Source: Thelephora terrestris
Lineage: Eukaryota; Basidiomycota; Agaricomycetes; Thelephorales; Thelephoraceae
Reading direction: 5' to 3'
NCBI GenBank assembly: GCA_015956445.1
Contig: WIUZ02000004.1
Coordinates: forward strand, 1,736,001-1,800,000
Length of the DNA stretch: 64,000 bases
In this document: in pieces, positions 1-13,004 of the stretch
Numbering within the stretch: position 1 is the first letter of the stretch
Layout: the number at the start of each line of letters is the position of its first letter
Program-made: the position numbers and the translations under genes
The notes under the pieces: model-generated
What the model saw: only the letters and a program-made list of their open reading frames with translations
Told to the model about the DNA's origin: nothing
Databases searched by the model: none

Positions 1-541
1 ACTCTGGGAGATGTCTTGATGCTCTCGTAGTCAACTTCAGTGCTGTCTGAATATCTTTCGAGGTCTCCACAGGTGGGAACGAGATCAATTCCTGGGTGGA
101 ACCACATTACGTTTTGGACTCGCACAGGGACGGTGGACAAAACCCCCATACCTCGAACGACTGAGCATACCAATCCTTGACCTTGTTTATCGAAGGCATT
201 GCACCGAGGTTATGCGGCAGCTCGTCAAGTTCCTTTACCCGGTGAGCCAGACGTACTGGAAGTTCCTCTGCGAAAAAAACCCGTTGAGGGGGTGGTCAGC
301 CAGATCAACGAAAGCCACGAGAGACGTAGGATACGCACCAAGCAGGAACTGACTCGCTCGCAAGAGTGTCCCTTGGCTAGGATTCTGACCAAACAGGGCC
401 ATCTGCTGCAGCGAGACTAAGGAGCATACAGTCAATCCACCCATCGCAGCCCCTTGTGAGCAACAACGTACCTCCTGTCTGCTGGAACGAGGCAAAGTAG
501 CGGATTTTGTCCCACAAGCTAGGAGTGAGTTTGAAGGACAT
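1..541 (-). CDS. Pyruvate dehydrogenase kinase, 5' part (runs off left edge)
   Basis: Mitochondrial protein kinase of the PDK/BCKDK family, which phosphorylates and inactivates the pyruvate dehydrogenase complex. Only the N-terminal part lies in the window. Reading the minus strand with introns removed gives the family N-terminus: TPSLWDKIRYFASF, then LFGQNPSQGTLLRASQFL, then RLAHRVKELDELPHNLG, then INKVKDWYAQSF followed by ELISFPP. Exons are 541-472, 416-339, 267-152 and 91 to beyond base 1, all with GT-AG borders, and the frame is kept across them. The ATG at 541 is chosen because the family motif starts at once after it. The GHKL ATPase domain would lie off the left edge. A long minus-strand open frame at 235-546 is only a read-through of the first introns. 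Confidence 0.9.
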
Positions 542-824
542 GACAATAGATCACCAAGAGAATGGGGGGGTTGCGGGAGGGCGGAATATGACTAGATCTT
601 GGCAGAGACCATTAAAGTGCGGGGCACCGTTTAACACACGGATGCTCAGTCCGGCGCGTCAAGAAATTCGCTTATCTCCGAAATCACGAGCCAACGCCCC
701 CAAGTGGCGCGGCGACTCTCAGTCTCAGTCTGCGATTAACACTAGAGCAAGAGTACTATATAGGGTATGTTGTGTAGTATCGAAATGCAATACATAGGTT
801 TGCTTTCCATATCATCTGTGGCAT

Positions 825-2430
<1,606 letters not shown>

Positions 2431-2617
2431 TTATAACATACAACAATTTTCTTATTTTTATGAGTTATCCCCGGCCCGCTACTAGTAAAAGTTTGTTTGG
2501 CTTACAACTTCGACCTCGCCTGACGCAGGAAGAGCTCCTTCGCCTGCTGCTTATTTTTTCCTCCCTCTTCGTTCCCTCCCTCGTCACTACCATCCCCTTT
2601 GTTCGGTCCTCACTTCA

Positions 2618-4756
2618 ATGTCAAGTCCAACCAGGGCAGAAAAGTACGCCAACAACTCCCCCCGTGGTGACGATAGCGAAGAAACAGGGAAGGAACGAAG
2701 CAACAAATCTAAAACCATGTCGACCAAAGGTATTTTTCCATCCCTTCAACGGCTTCTCTTTGCTCCAACTAATACACAACTCAAACCCTCAGGCAAAGAT
2801 CTTTCGCACGTTCCTTGCAAATTTTTCAAGGTCGGATCATGCACCGCCGGATCTGCCTGCCCCTTCTCCCATACCGCTATAGAGCCTGGGCAAAAAGATG
2901 TCTGTACCTGGTTTGTGAAGGGAAACTGTAAATTTGGGCACAAATGCGCCCTTGCGCACATTCTCCCCGGCCAGAGCATGTCCATGGATCGAAAGAACAA
3001 AAAGACAGCTCAGCAACAGGCCAACGCCTCGAACCCAGGTCGAGACGGAGGTCGTCCCAAGAAACCCAAATCTTCCGGGATCAATGGAAACGAGGGTAGA
3101 AATGCTCTGTTGTCCGGGTCCACTGCCCCTACACGCATGCTCGGGAATTCATCTCGTCCTTCACCGTTCAAGGCAACGATCTCTCCGTCTGCTCCCGCAC
3201 CTCCAGTCCAAGATATCGATTTCGTGCTCTCCGGTTTGCCCGACGAGAATGAGGACCTTTCCTCTGCCCCTGCTCGCGGGAGGTCTCCCTCGAAAGAAGA
3301 CGCTGAGGAAACTGCCAAGGCCAAAGATCCAGACACAGCATATGATGAACCCAAGGAAGACAAGCTGGAAGCCAGATCCCTATCCCCTCCACACGTTACC
3401 ATCCCTTCTGCTCCGAAGAGGGTTACCAAACCCACATCTCCCAAGGTCAACGAATTTGGTGCGATCGGCTCGAATCCCGCGTCAGTATCCCCACGAAACC
3501 TCCTCAGCAATCTTTCCCCAGGAACTTCTCCTTCCAAGGGACTTGGGCTACCTTCCTCTTCTCCATTTTCTGCTCCCGGCCACCAGACAACCTTCATCTC
3601 ATATGACCGTGCCCAAGATTCCATGGATTTCCGGTCTCGAGCTGGACTTGCCTCTTCACTTGGAGCGAACCAGACCTTTGCGAGCGAACTTCTGTCCTCC
3701 TCCCATAGACCTATTCTCTTGAGGGCGGATTCCTTGGAAGGATCTGCGGTTGAGGAGGAAGACCTGGTTCCTGGCTCATTGACAGACTTACTAACCCCTG
3801 AGGAAAGGTTCAGGCGGATGTCCCGTTCTAAAGCCGACGGCGAGGGGCTTCAACGCTCAGAGTCTCACCACCGTCATTCCCATTCTGTTCCAGCACCTTC
3901 TCTCCTCAGTGACATTCGTTCGATCTGGGGGGAGCCTGGTATCGCCGCATCGCCCGAACAAAGGACTGGATTGGGCGGTGGGTTGGGGAACGGCACGCCG
4001 AGCTCCTTCACATCTAACTCCACATTCGGTGGCCCTACTCTGGAGGACAAACTTGCCCCCTCGAACGCGTCCGCGGCGTTTTTATCCGGCATGCACAGGT
4101 ATCTTGGCAACAAGGGGCCACAACAGCGTACGACTCTTCATCCTCCCGCGGTGCTGCCCACGAACTCGTATAGCGCTTCTAATAACCTACCGTCGTCGTA
4201 CTCCGCCGGCCTCAATGGCGCCGCCCTCTCTCCTTCGCGTGTATCCGCTCTTTCGAATCAAATGTACGATCTTGCTCTTCAAGAACCATACACCCCAAAC
4301 GACGTATCCGGAAGACCTATTCCTGGGTTCCGTGGTGAGGGTAGGGAGGACAAGAACATGATGATCTCACCTTCTACCCGTGCACTCCAGTCACATGAAC
4401 CGGGCCAGAGCTTGCCACAGGGTCTGGCAGCGGGCTACTCGAGGATACACGCACTCCCTCCGACGATGTCTCCTACCACTCCAAACGCTTTCAGCCCGCC
4501 CAAGCCATCTGGATTTGGCGCCATCGGTGGGGATTGGGGAGACCTTTCGTCAAGCCCGCGGAGCAGCGGCAACCTTGACGCTGCGGTCACTCGGCTGTCC
4601 TACTCATCCGCTGTACCACGAATTCCGACCGGCGCCTACCCCACGAACAATCGCGTTCCAAGTTCACGCGGGTTTTCAAATGGCCCCGGTTTGTTGAGTC
4701 CTCTCAGCAGACCTATCGTTACAGATGACGAGGAATTATTCAACATGGAGGAGTGA
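2618..4756 (+). CDS. CCCH zinc-finger protein (Cps3/Lee1-like)
   Basis: Probable RNA-binding protein with two adjacent CCCH zinc fingers near the N-terminus: CKFFKVGSCTAGSACPFSH and CTWFVKGNCKFGHKCALAH. The rest, about 600 residues, is disordered and rich in Ser, Pro and Asn, with a short acidic end (DDEELFNMEE). The arrangement resembles S. pombe Cps3 and yeast Lee1. A 63-nt GT-AG intron (2730-2792, branch-like CTAAT) is likely, because splicing it joins MSTK to GKDLSHVPC, the usual start of the finger region. It has no stop and is a multiple of three, so the frame also stays open if it is retained. The start could be 2618 or the in-frame ATG at 2717. The family role is post-transcriptional; the exact function is unknown. 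Confidence 0.85.
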   Translation: MSSPTRAEKYANNSPRGDDSEETGKERSNKSKTMSTKGIFPSLQRLLFAPTNTQLKPSGKDLSHVPCKFFKVGSCTAGSACPFSHTAIEPGQKDVCTWFVKGNCKFGHKCALAHILPGQSMSMDRKNKKTAQQQANASNPGRDGGRPKKPKSSGINGNEGRNALLSGSTAPTRMLGNSSRPSPFKATISPSAPAPPVQDIDFVLSGLPDENEDLSSAPARGRSPSKEDAEETAKAKDPDTAYDEPKEDKLEARSLSPPHVTIPSAPKRVTKPTSPKVNEFGAIGSNPASVSPRNLLSNLSPGTSPSKGLGLPSSSPFSAPGHQTTFISYDRAQDSMDFRSRAGLASSLGANQTFASELLSSSHRPILLRADSLEGSAVEEEDLVPGSLTDLLTPEERFRRMSRSKADGEGLQRSESHHRHSHSVPAPSLLSDIRSIWGEPGIAASPEQRTGLGGGLGNGTPSSFTSNSTFGGPTLEDKLAPSNASAAFLSGMHRYLGNKGPQQRTTLHPPAVLPTNSYSASNNLPSSYSAGLNGAALSPSRVSALSNQMYDLALQEPYTPNDVSGRPIPGFRGEGREDKNMMISPSTRALQSHEPGQSLPQGLAAGYSRIHALPPTMSPTTPNAFSPPKPSGFGAIGGDWGDLSSSPRSSGNLDAAVTRLSYSSAVPRIPTGAYPTNNRVPSSRGFSNGPGLLSPLSRPIVTDDEELFNMEE

Positions 4757-6248
4757 GGGTGGCAGGGAAATTTGGACCTTGAATCGCGATATTTTTTGGT
4801 ATTGTTTTGTTTCATCTCCCTCTCTCCAAGGCAGCGTTTTTTGTTGACCTTTGTAACGCACTTGTTTCTCGCTTTGAAGCGTATCCGAACAAATCTTATA
4901 TCCGTCTCAAGTTGTCGTGTATGTCTTCGTTCTCATCCGGCTGTTGTCTTCTCTACTTGTTGACCACCTCTCTCTGCATCTGCACTCGACCAGTACTATA
5001 ATGTATCCTTAACTTTCTCTTTTCCGCTTTACGCAGCATCCCTTACTTGAAATCATTTATCCTCACGACCGAAAGGGAGGGTGTCTTGATGTTCTGTTCT
5101 TCCCGCCTTGGCGCGAGGAGCCAAATCCCTGGTAACTTTAGAGTCGGTTTAATCTACGGTCTTCTTTAGACGGTGGGGTCGTGATTCGCTGTGCCTTGGC
5201 GACTATTCCGCGGTGCGTCTTCAGGAGTACTACATCCTGCCCCCCTCTTGGTTCATCCGTGGGGCCGTCTGTTTCGACGTCTCCTGTATAATAGCAGACT
5301 GTTTACAGGTTTGTCGTGCTCGTCAGTCTCAACGACAGTGTCGTCCTTCCATATCTTGGTGGGACTGGTTCATGTGTTGGTTTTCCTACCCTACACTACC
5401 ATCATCGCTGGGTACATAGGATTTCTCTTGGAAGTAAACAAAGCCGACTATCGATCTGAGCGAGCATCTCCTGTGTGATCTGGTCGAGAGTCCCCTGCAA
5501 CGGGATTGGGGGCATCATCGGAGTGTGAATTGACACCTACCTGCGCTCCCTTGGGCCAAGTATGCATACGGACGATGCTCACCAAAATTCCACAGTCGAA
5601 GCCTTCTTCAAGAAGGGAAAGTCTTGGCCGCCTACGAGAGACCACGTTTCCTCCCACTCGGAGGGCGAACGGGAGGCGATGACGACACGTGGCTGACTCA
5701 CGCAGTCCCTCGGCTTCGTCAGAATCATTTCCGGGACGATCCCGTGTGCTTGCGTGTCGTGCTGACATTACACGGCACTCACGGCCCCGTCCACGAGGGG
5801 AAAATAAGCGTAACCCAGAAAGCAAATCTCGGCCACGGAGGGGGCTGTATCCGAGACTCGACTCTCAGACGCTGGTACATACCGCCAAAGAGGGAACCGC
5901 AGAAGATGGAGAAGCAGCAACCTCTGACTTGCATTGGACAGATGGGCGCAAAAGAGAGGTGTAACACGGTTTCATCAGGCGAGGTGCATTCAAATCTTGC
6001 TTACACCCGCGAGCTATCTTTACTGCGATCATCCGAATCACTGCAAACTAATCCGGCGGGCGTAAGGTTTCCCGAAAGCGCCTGCCTTCCGGGCTCCCTG
6101 CGCATCAGCTTAAAACGACGTGTTGCTGGCCGTGTCTCCTCTCCTACATCCCCCATTTCCTACAGGATCCGCTGCTTTGCTTTCCTCTACCTCGGCTTGT
6201 TTGACCTGCACAACATTCCTGATCAACAACACCACACCCAGTTGCGAT
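4757..6248. other. 1.5 kb without a confident gene; possible short gene of unclear strand at about 5450-6000
   Basis: The first 400 bases are probably 3' UTR and spacer of the zinc-finger gene. Between about 5450 and 6000 both strands look coding by base composition. On the plus strand a frame from an ATG at 5565 is charged and has G/C-rich third positions but stops near 5697. On the minus strand an uninterrupted frame of about 60 codons contains CVSQPRVVIASRSPSEWEET and SLVGGQDFPFLKKASTVEFW and ends in TGA near 5588. I recognise neither product and cannot choose the strand. It may be a short lineage-specific gene or a decayed one. Confidence 0.25.
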
Positions 6249-6789
6249 ATGCTATTCCGGAGGCGAAGAAGAGAACCAGTCGCGTCCTGGGAGGTAGTCG
6301 ACTACAAGATCGTCGAGCCTGTTCCTGTGTGTGACGAAGACGACCAAGGTATAAGCGCGCGCGAATCCCTCTGCACTCGACGCGACTTGACTCTCATCAC
6401 ATCTAGATCTCGACATTTCGACCGTCGCTGAGGAAGACATGACGAGATCGTTCGTGTTCGACTTTACAAAGGAAACCCAAGCGACAAACGCCGTCGTCTT
6501 TGCCCGACAGCTGCTCTTCCAAGAGATAGCCAAACGACACTACAACATGCTTCTAACCGAAGGGTCAGCCCACCACATAATCCTCCCCCCCGATAACGCT
6601 CTACTAACCGCGTCATCGCATAGCTGGGAAATCGTCTTGTCACGAAAAGGCAAGGATTACCGAGCCGAAGTGCGATACACGGGGCGACCAGCCTACGCAG
6701 AGGGGAAACCTCACCAACAACAACGTTCTCCACCGTTCGTGGGCATGCTCCAGTCTCCCGGGTGTAAAAACGCGGTCTGGGCGATATGA
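6249..6789 (+). CDS. Hypothetical protein, 140 aa, three exons
   Basis: Exons 6249-6348, 6407-6563 and 6624-6789 join in frame (423 nt) through two GT-AG introns of 58 and 60 nt. The product starts MLFRRRRREPVASWEV, has a middle segment rich in aromatic and charged residues (FVFDFTKETQATNAVVFARQ) and continues EIAKRHYNMLLTEG joined to WEIVLSRKGKDYRAEVRY. It ends at TGA 6787-6789. No known domain is recognised. The phase match at both introns and the consistent composition argue for a real gene. There is no signal peptide or membrane segment. The arginine run at the start could be a nuclear or mitochondrial signal, but that is inference. Confidence 0.6.
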
Positions 6790-7040
6790 AACAGGGACGA
6801 CTATAAATGCTCCGCTCCCTCTTGTCTAACTTATCTTTACTATCTCCTTGGTTCGAAATGCCATCACTGTACTTTTATCGCACGCATCCGATTCACAAAC
6901 AAACGGATTGTACTTACGCTATATACCATAAGTAGTTGTTATAATCAATATCACCACTTCTGCAAATCGATATCGGACCAAGTGCTGGGCGTTTTCAATA
7001 AACGATCCGGGCCCACACCGGCGGGTGATCGAAATCATAA

Positions 7041-8588
7041 ATGCTCTTCCGTCGCTTTGCATCGACAACCGCACGGAGGCTGCCTCCCACAATCCAGCAG
7101 CTCCTTGCTCGAGAGCCTGATCCCCAGACTATACTCACCGTGACTGGCCACATCAAGTCCGTCCGGAAACAGAAGCGAGTCGCATTCGCCGCTGTAAATG
7201 ACGGGAGCTGCCCGGAAGGCTTGCAGGCTGTTCTGAGTCCAGGTGACGCGCACGCGTTCGTGATGCCATTGCTCTGCTTTGCCTTTCCCTGACACTCTGA
7301 GCCAGGTTGACAAACGGATGTAGCGTCCGCCTTACCGGCAGGCTTGTGCAGAGCCAAGGAAGAGGTCAAGCGAAGGAGCTACAGGTGGATAAATGCGATG
7401 TTGTAGGGACTTGTGATCCGGAGGTAATATTTGAATCGCTCCAACTGAGAGAACAGGAATCTAACATTCGCAAAGGCATATCCGATACAGAAGCAGGCGC
7501 TCACAACGGAATACCTAAGAGACCACGTTCACCTGCGACCACGTGTGGAATCGATCGCGTCCACTTTACGAGTTAGACAATGCGTGGCGGATGCAATCCA
7601 CGACTACTTTCGGGTAAGACTCGGATCTTCATTGGATGTGTTTGCAACTCTCACGAGACCCCAGTATGAAGGTTTTACACAGGTGCATCCACCCATCATA
7701 ACGGGCAACGATTGCGAAGGCGCTGGCGAGACCTTCAAACTGTCACCAGTCGCGCACAGAGCAGGCTCATCTCTCCCTCCCACGGAATTTTTTGACCGGA
7801 CGGCATACCTGACCGTATCGTCACAACTACACCTCGAGGCTTTTGCACATGCTATCCCCCGCGTTTATACTCTTTCTCCTTGTTTCCGTGCCGAACGCAG
7901 CCAAACAAACCGTCACTTGAGCGAGTTTTGGATGCTGGAGGCCGAATGGGGGTTCATTGACCGAGTCGGAGACGTTTGCGACATAGTCGAAGATGCTGTC
8001 AAGCATATCTTGAACCACCCAAGGTTGGTAGGAGACTTGGAACTCCTGTGGAGTAATGCAGATGCAGAGAGGAAGCAGGGAGTCCTACAAGCCAAAGGAG
8101 CAACACCTTGGGCTCGGATGTCGTACGCAGAGGCCGTGAAGGAACTGGAGAAAGCCAAGCAAAAATTCGAGTTTGATCCGGTATGGGGCAAGCCACTCCA
8201 GAGCGAACACGAACGCTGGTTGGCAGACGAGGTCGTCAAGGGACCCGTTTTCCTCACGGACTACCCCTCTGGTCTGAAGCCCTTTTATATGCGGGCCAAC
8301 GATGACGGTAAAACGGTCGCCTGCTTTGACCTTCTCGTGCCTCATATCGGAGAACTCGTAGGCGGGTCACTGAGGGAAGAACGAGTTGACCTTTTAGACA
8401 AGGCGATGGCACACCATGGGTTGGACAGAGGGGATTATTCTTGGTATAGGGACTTGCGTGTGTATGGTGGGGCGCCTCATGGAGGATTTGGACTTGGGTT
8501 CGAGAGGTTGATTGGGTGGATGACCGGTATCGAGAACGTGCGGGAGTGCATCCCATTCCCTCGATGGGCTGATAGACTGCTGTTATGA
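7041..8588 (+). CDS. Asparaginyl-tRNA synthetase, mitochondrial
   Basis: Class II aminoacyl-tRNA synthetase that charges tRNA-Asn, probably in mitochondria (yeast Slm5 type). Exons 7041-7255, 7306-7423 and 7476-8588 join in frame to 481 residues. The N-terminus MLFRRFASTTARRLP is a typical Arg/Ser mitochondrial presequence. Next come the OB-fold anticodon-binding domain (TVTGHIKSVRKQKRVAFAAV) and the catalytic core: FTQVHPPIITGNDCEGAGE, class II motif 2 (FRAERSQTNRHLSEFWMLE), and motif 3 near the end (GGFGLGFERLIGWMTG). The phrase NRHLSEFWMLEAE is typical of AsnRS rather than AspRS. Its length fits the organellar form. It is followed by a tRNA-Leu gene on the same strand. Confidence 0.93.
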
Positions 8589-8719
8589 TATTTTTCGTAC
8601 ACCGCCTTTCTGTAGAGAGTATAACCCTCGCTCTCAATTTGACGATCTGTCTGCAGTATCTGGCCATGGCATTTCTAGTTGACAGTCTATATAGTCGCTT
8701 TCATAAGCCCTTCTCCGTA

Positions 8720-8846
8720 GGCAAGATGGCCGAGCGGTCCAAGGCGTGTGACTCAAGCGAAAGGGGCCAAAACCCCATCGTTTGCCTGATATTTCGGGTT
8801 TCTCATCAGGGTAATCCTGGCGTGGGTTCGAATCCCACTCTTGTCA
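8720..8846 (+). tRNA. tRNA-Leu (anticodon CAA) with an intron of about 40 nt
   Basis: The 7-bp acceptor arm GGCAAGA (8720-8726) pairs with TCTTGTC (8839-8845), with one G-U pair and A as discriminator. The A box reads TGGCCGAGCGG and the T arm is GTGGG-TTCGAAT-CCCAC (8822-8838), so the B box is perfect. The anticodon loop CTCAAG places CAA at 8754-8756. A long variable arm (GGGTAATCCTGG) marks a class II tRNA (Leu or Ser), and the TGGCCGAG start with CAA gives Leu. An intron starts one base after the anticodon, at about 8758, as in yeast tRNA-Leu(CAA). The anticodon stem has one weak pair. A T-run just after the 3' end serves as the Pol III terminator. Confidence 0.9.
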
Positions 8847-8994
8847 AGCTTTTTGGCATTTTTAGAGACTTTCAAGTCGCATTTTGGGAAGCCTTCGGCG
8901 GCTCTCAGACCGTACTATAGCCAAACGGTGTACTTGCCGGGAGTACATTGACACGCTCGAAACCACAAGAACGCGACGATTCTCCGAAACAGAT

Positions 8995-10246
8995 CTAATG
9001 TGTACCGATGTCCCGAGCTCGGGCAAGTACCGCTACCACCAACCCTGGGGCATCGTTGGACCGAACATGCAGATCCACGAGGTGGCTCAGCTCTTCGTCT
9101 AATCCAACAATCTCTGCATCTGCGAGTTGCCGAGTGTTTGGCACGAACAATAGTTTCACCCTTAGCTCGCGCGGTTCTGGGGTCGAGGTTATCCTGTATG
9201 CAAGTTGTAGCTCATTTTCTGATTCCATGTGGAAGGTTTCCAAGCCGAGAATTGACTGGTGGAGAGAGATGGCGGCCGTGTACCTTGGGCAGAAATGAGC
9301 CTCCAACTCCGTGTGTGAAAGTAAAACAAAACAAACCAGTCGTAAAGCCCGGCGTATCTGGGATCTTCGACCTCGTCCACCTTGCTGCTCCGGACCTTCT
9401 CAAGCTCCGCTCGCTGACTCCGCAAAGCCTCAAGCTCCCTCGACTTCGCCTTGATGTCCTCCTTGACGGCGGACACTTTCGCGTTCACCCTCTGCAATTC
9501 CTCCGCAGATTCTTGCATCTTCATAATCTGCGAGTCGAGTTGAGCAGACGCGGAAGACACGGTCAACCTCGGTTCCGGGTGTCGTTGTTTGGATCTCGTA
9601 AGCACCAACCGCGCATCCAGGATCTGCTGTGAGAGGGAGGAGATCTCTGCTATGGCCGTCTTGGCTTTTGCATAATCTGAGACCAGAGGGATACACATCA
9701 GGGCCATGTGCCAGGAATGGGCACAGCGGGAACTGCACCTTCTTCAACTAACGGAGCAAGATCACGAATATCCTTTTGTTTTTCGCTGAGCTTATCTTTC
9801 ACAACTTTCAAGGCCCTCTTCTTCTCTTCGTTTCTGACCTTGAGTTCCTCGTTGTCTGCGGCCGAGATAGCTGGTCCTTCTTCGCTCATGATCTCAGCCA
9901 CATACTTCTTCTTTGCGGCTTGTTCGAGGTATCTGAACTTGAGGTTCCGCAGAAACTTCTGGATGAAGGATCAAGTTTTCAGATGTACAGAGCACTAGCA
10001 ACGTGAGTCTCTACTCGCCTTCTGAAATTCCACGTTTGCTGCCAACGCGGCAGGCAGGAGGACGTCGGGGGCGTCATTGGAGGTCGGCCACTCCTGGTCA
10101 TCGTAGGTCTTTTTCGAAAGGAATTTTGGTTTGGATCTCAAGAGGAGTAGATCAGCATTCTCGAGCTCAGTGTTGAGCCTCTGCACTGTGTCGTGGATCG
10201 CTGAGCTGTTTGACATCATATCGGAGAGCTCAGTGAACGCGAACAT
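8995..10246 (-). CDS. Kinetochore protein, Sos7/Kre28-like
   Basis: Coiled-coil protein that I assign to the Sos7/Kre28 family, the partner of Spc105/KNL1 in the outer kinetochore. Read on the minus strand: an N-terminal segment (SAIHDTVQRLNTELENADLL), a long coiled coil (AADNEELKVRNEEKKRALKV, then LQRVNAKVSAVKEDIKAKSR), a YAGLYDWY element, and a C-terminal region of alternating strands (ELRVKLLFVPNTRQLADAEI) that could be an RWD fold. Introns: exon 1 joins exon 2 by a GC-AG intron (9959-10018); later joins at about 9740 and 9320 are GT-AG and keep the frame. The assignment rests on architecture and residual motifs and is less certain than for Mis12 nearby. It could also be a CENP-K relative. 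Confidence 0.62.
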
Positions 10247-10527
10247 GATCGATCGCGTGCGAATCTTAACGACGCGACGTGACGCCCCTCGTCCCAGTTG
10301 CAGAGCTTCTCAAAGTGGTTTACACGCAGCCACCGGAACAGCACGGACATTGGCCAAGGATTCTGTCTATAGGAAACATTGCTTCTTTTGGTTACACAGA
10401 CTTGGTGTAGTACAAAGATAAAGGGCGTTCTTACGGTGGGAAAACAACTAAGGTGAAGTAAGGTATGAGCTAGTGAACCGACGAGGAAGTTACACGAAAG
10501 CGTAGGACGCGTGGTCAAGAAGTGCGA

Positions 10528-12820
10528 TCAACACTCTTCCAATGCAGAACCCGCTACATTTGCGACATCGCGTTCCTTGCTCTTGTAGTTTGGTCCTACA
10601 GCTGGGAGGCCTTCGAATCCTTCCCCGCCAGAGAATGTGCCAAAGAACGGTGTCGCAGGGCTAAGTGTGGAGGGTGTTCTACCGTGGGACGAGTAAGTCA
10701 AAGCAGGGGAAGCAAGCGGTGAGTCCGTGTTATCTTGTTTATCGGCGTAGGTCGAGCGATGGTCGGAAACGTTGTCAGTTCCTTTCGTGGCCCCGGTGGG
10801 CTTGAACGCCCCCAAATGCCCACCGGCAAACTTCTTGTCGTCAAAAATGTTTTCGTAGGAGTTAGAGGAGATGTTGAAATTCTGAGATGGGCGTAAACGA
10901 TCATTTGTGTGGGACAGATGGGGGGTGATTGTAGTGGGAGAAGTTCTCTCTAGAGGCTGGAAGCGAGAGATAGAAAGGCCGCCAAGGTCAGAAGCAAGGC
11001 TCCTGGCATCGTACGCCCCAGTTTCTTGACCCCCGTAGCTATAATCACGGACCGCTAGGAATGGCTCAGGTGCAGAGGTCGTAAAGTCGGGGGTATGCTC
11101 GATAACCTGGTTGGCACCTGCAATCCCCGGAAGGTTGAGCCGGGGGGACGACAGCTCGTTGCCGCAAAGGTGGCCAGGGACACCACGGGCCTGAACTCGT
11201 TGGGCGTGCATTGCAAGGTATAGCTCTTCGGCTTGGGTGTATCCGTTGCGGGCTCTGGTTGCAGTGGAAACGTTACCGGTACGCCTGTTACGGGCGCCGT
11301 TCAGATGGTCGGGGCGACGGTCGAAAGAGTCACGTGTAGGGTTGGAAGTATACGAATTCGTGGGGACATGTGCCTGGACGGGGCTTGGACTGCCAAAGTC
11401 TGCCTCGGGGAAGCGTTCATTTCGCTGAGACAAGGCCTGGGAGCCTTGCATGTTGAGTAATGCCGCCTGCGCCATGGTTAACCGCGCTGGAGAATGATCT
11501 CCTTGGAGCATGCGTTCTTGCCGCTATAGGTGTACAGTTCAGAACAGCGGGCAAAAAGAGAGAGGGTGCCTACCCTAAGCTCCCTCTGTTCAGCGGTGTC
11601 TGCGAACCTGACAGAGATTCGGCAGCCAGGATCGTTCCATCCCCGAACCATCCTCCCGTGGAGGCGTTCGATTGTTTCCTCGGCAGCGGTCCTGCTTTCG
11701 AGTCTGAGGGACGCGTGAGATGGAGGTGTCACGTGGTAGGCTGATCATACCTGACGAAAGCAATGGTGCGTGGAGGATTACTGAGGCGAGTTTGGAAGAG
11801 CCTACTGCTCATGATCTTATGTGGTGCCATCAACGCTGCCAAGGTCTGACCGATAATCGCATTAGCTCAAGCGACATAAAAGGAGCTTGGGGTACGAACT
11901 GGCTCATCGATGGTGAGGGGAAGACTGCGAGTCGTTGTCAGCGTGTGGCAAGGGACCTATGAAGGGACGCACCCCTCGATGTATAAATTGGTCGAAGATT
12001 CGTCTTTCAATTGCTCCATCTTTGTCTTGAACGAATCTGATTTTGATTAAATACGCAAGTTCATCAAGCGCGAATTGACGAGCCTTACCTTTCTTCGAGG
12101 GCGTACAAACTTCTGGGACTTGCACCTTGGCGTAATTCGTTCCGGGGATTTTGTGAACTTGCTAGATGATGGCGTATCAGCAGTGTGTACACGAAAATAC
12201 GTTGAAGGCGACCTTGGATAACGAAGGATGCAAATTTCTGTACTTGCGGAGGGTCTCGATGCACCGCTGGGCAGAATCTAGCGCCTGGAACAAAACGAAG
12301 CCATAACCACTAGGATGATCTTGGTCAGGACCAGTCAGTCAGCGCGGTCAACGGAGGCGCTTACGTAGGCCGTTCGGAGACGTGTCGAGTAAACGTCCTG
12401 ACGCTAAGGACGACGCCGAACTCCTTTGTCATGTTGTACAACTGTTCTTCTGGGAAATTCGGGGGCAATCCGTTAATGTAGACGTTGGGGGGAGCAGGAT
12501 CGTTAGTATCTGGTTGGGCTGAAGGAGTGGGAGCGGGGAGGGAGGCCGCATTTGATTGGAAATCATCCGGGGAATCGTTGTTAACTGCGCGTGATGGAGA
12601 ACATTGTGGAGAACATTTGAACGGAGTCGATTGGGCTAGAGAAAGAGTGAAGGCTTAGCAGCGGAAGTGAAATGTGGAGTGCAGGCTGACACGTACGCGA
12701 TAACTGATTCGAAACTTTGGAAAGCGGAGTATTAGGTGGAAGCTGATCTTGAGCGGTGGTTGAAAATGGAGGAGGGGACGCTGTGGTTGGAGGGGGGGTT
12801 TGGGACTGGGTGGATGCCAT
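10528..12820 (-). CDS. Tandem RRM RNA-binding protein
   Basis: RNA-binding protein with two RRM domains split over about seven exons on the minus strand. The start ATG at 12818-12820 is followed by a Pro/Gln/Ser-rich leader. RRM1 has RNP2 (NVYINGLP) and RNP1 (GYGFVLFQ) with EEQLYNMTKEFGVVLSVRTF between them. A linker (KIPGTNYAKVQVPEV) leads to RRM2 (STNLYIEGLPLTIDEP, then APHKIMSSRLFQTRL, then RTIAFVRLESRTAAEETIER). ERLHGRMVRGWNDPGCRISV then ends in SVRFADTAEQREL. A 300-residue disordered Ser/Pro/Asn-rich tail follows to the stop at 10528. The layout resembles RBMS/MSSP-type single-strand binders and is widespread in basidiomycetes. The targets are unknown. Confidence 0.88.
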
Positions 12821-13004
12821 TTGGGATGGGAGTTGGGATGGGCGTGTATGGTAGAGATGAGAGAGATGTTGGTGGTAAAGGGGCAAGAGGGGAAAAACGA
12901 GACGAAGCGAAAATGAAGAATAACGTACGAAATATAAGGGAGATGAGAGAAGCGGTTGGATTACTGAAAGAGGGAAGTGACACACCGAGATTTCTAGTTC
13001 AACT

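Noticed and set aside
235-546. 103-codon minus-strand ORF
   Set aside because: Read-through of PDK exons and introns in mixed frames; the spliced product fits PDK.
12730-12985. Plus-strand G-rich ORF at 12736-13083
   Set aside because: Complement of the Pro/Ser-rich first exon and leader of the RRM gene; composition explained by that.
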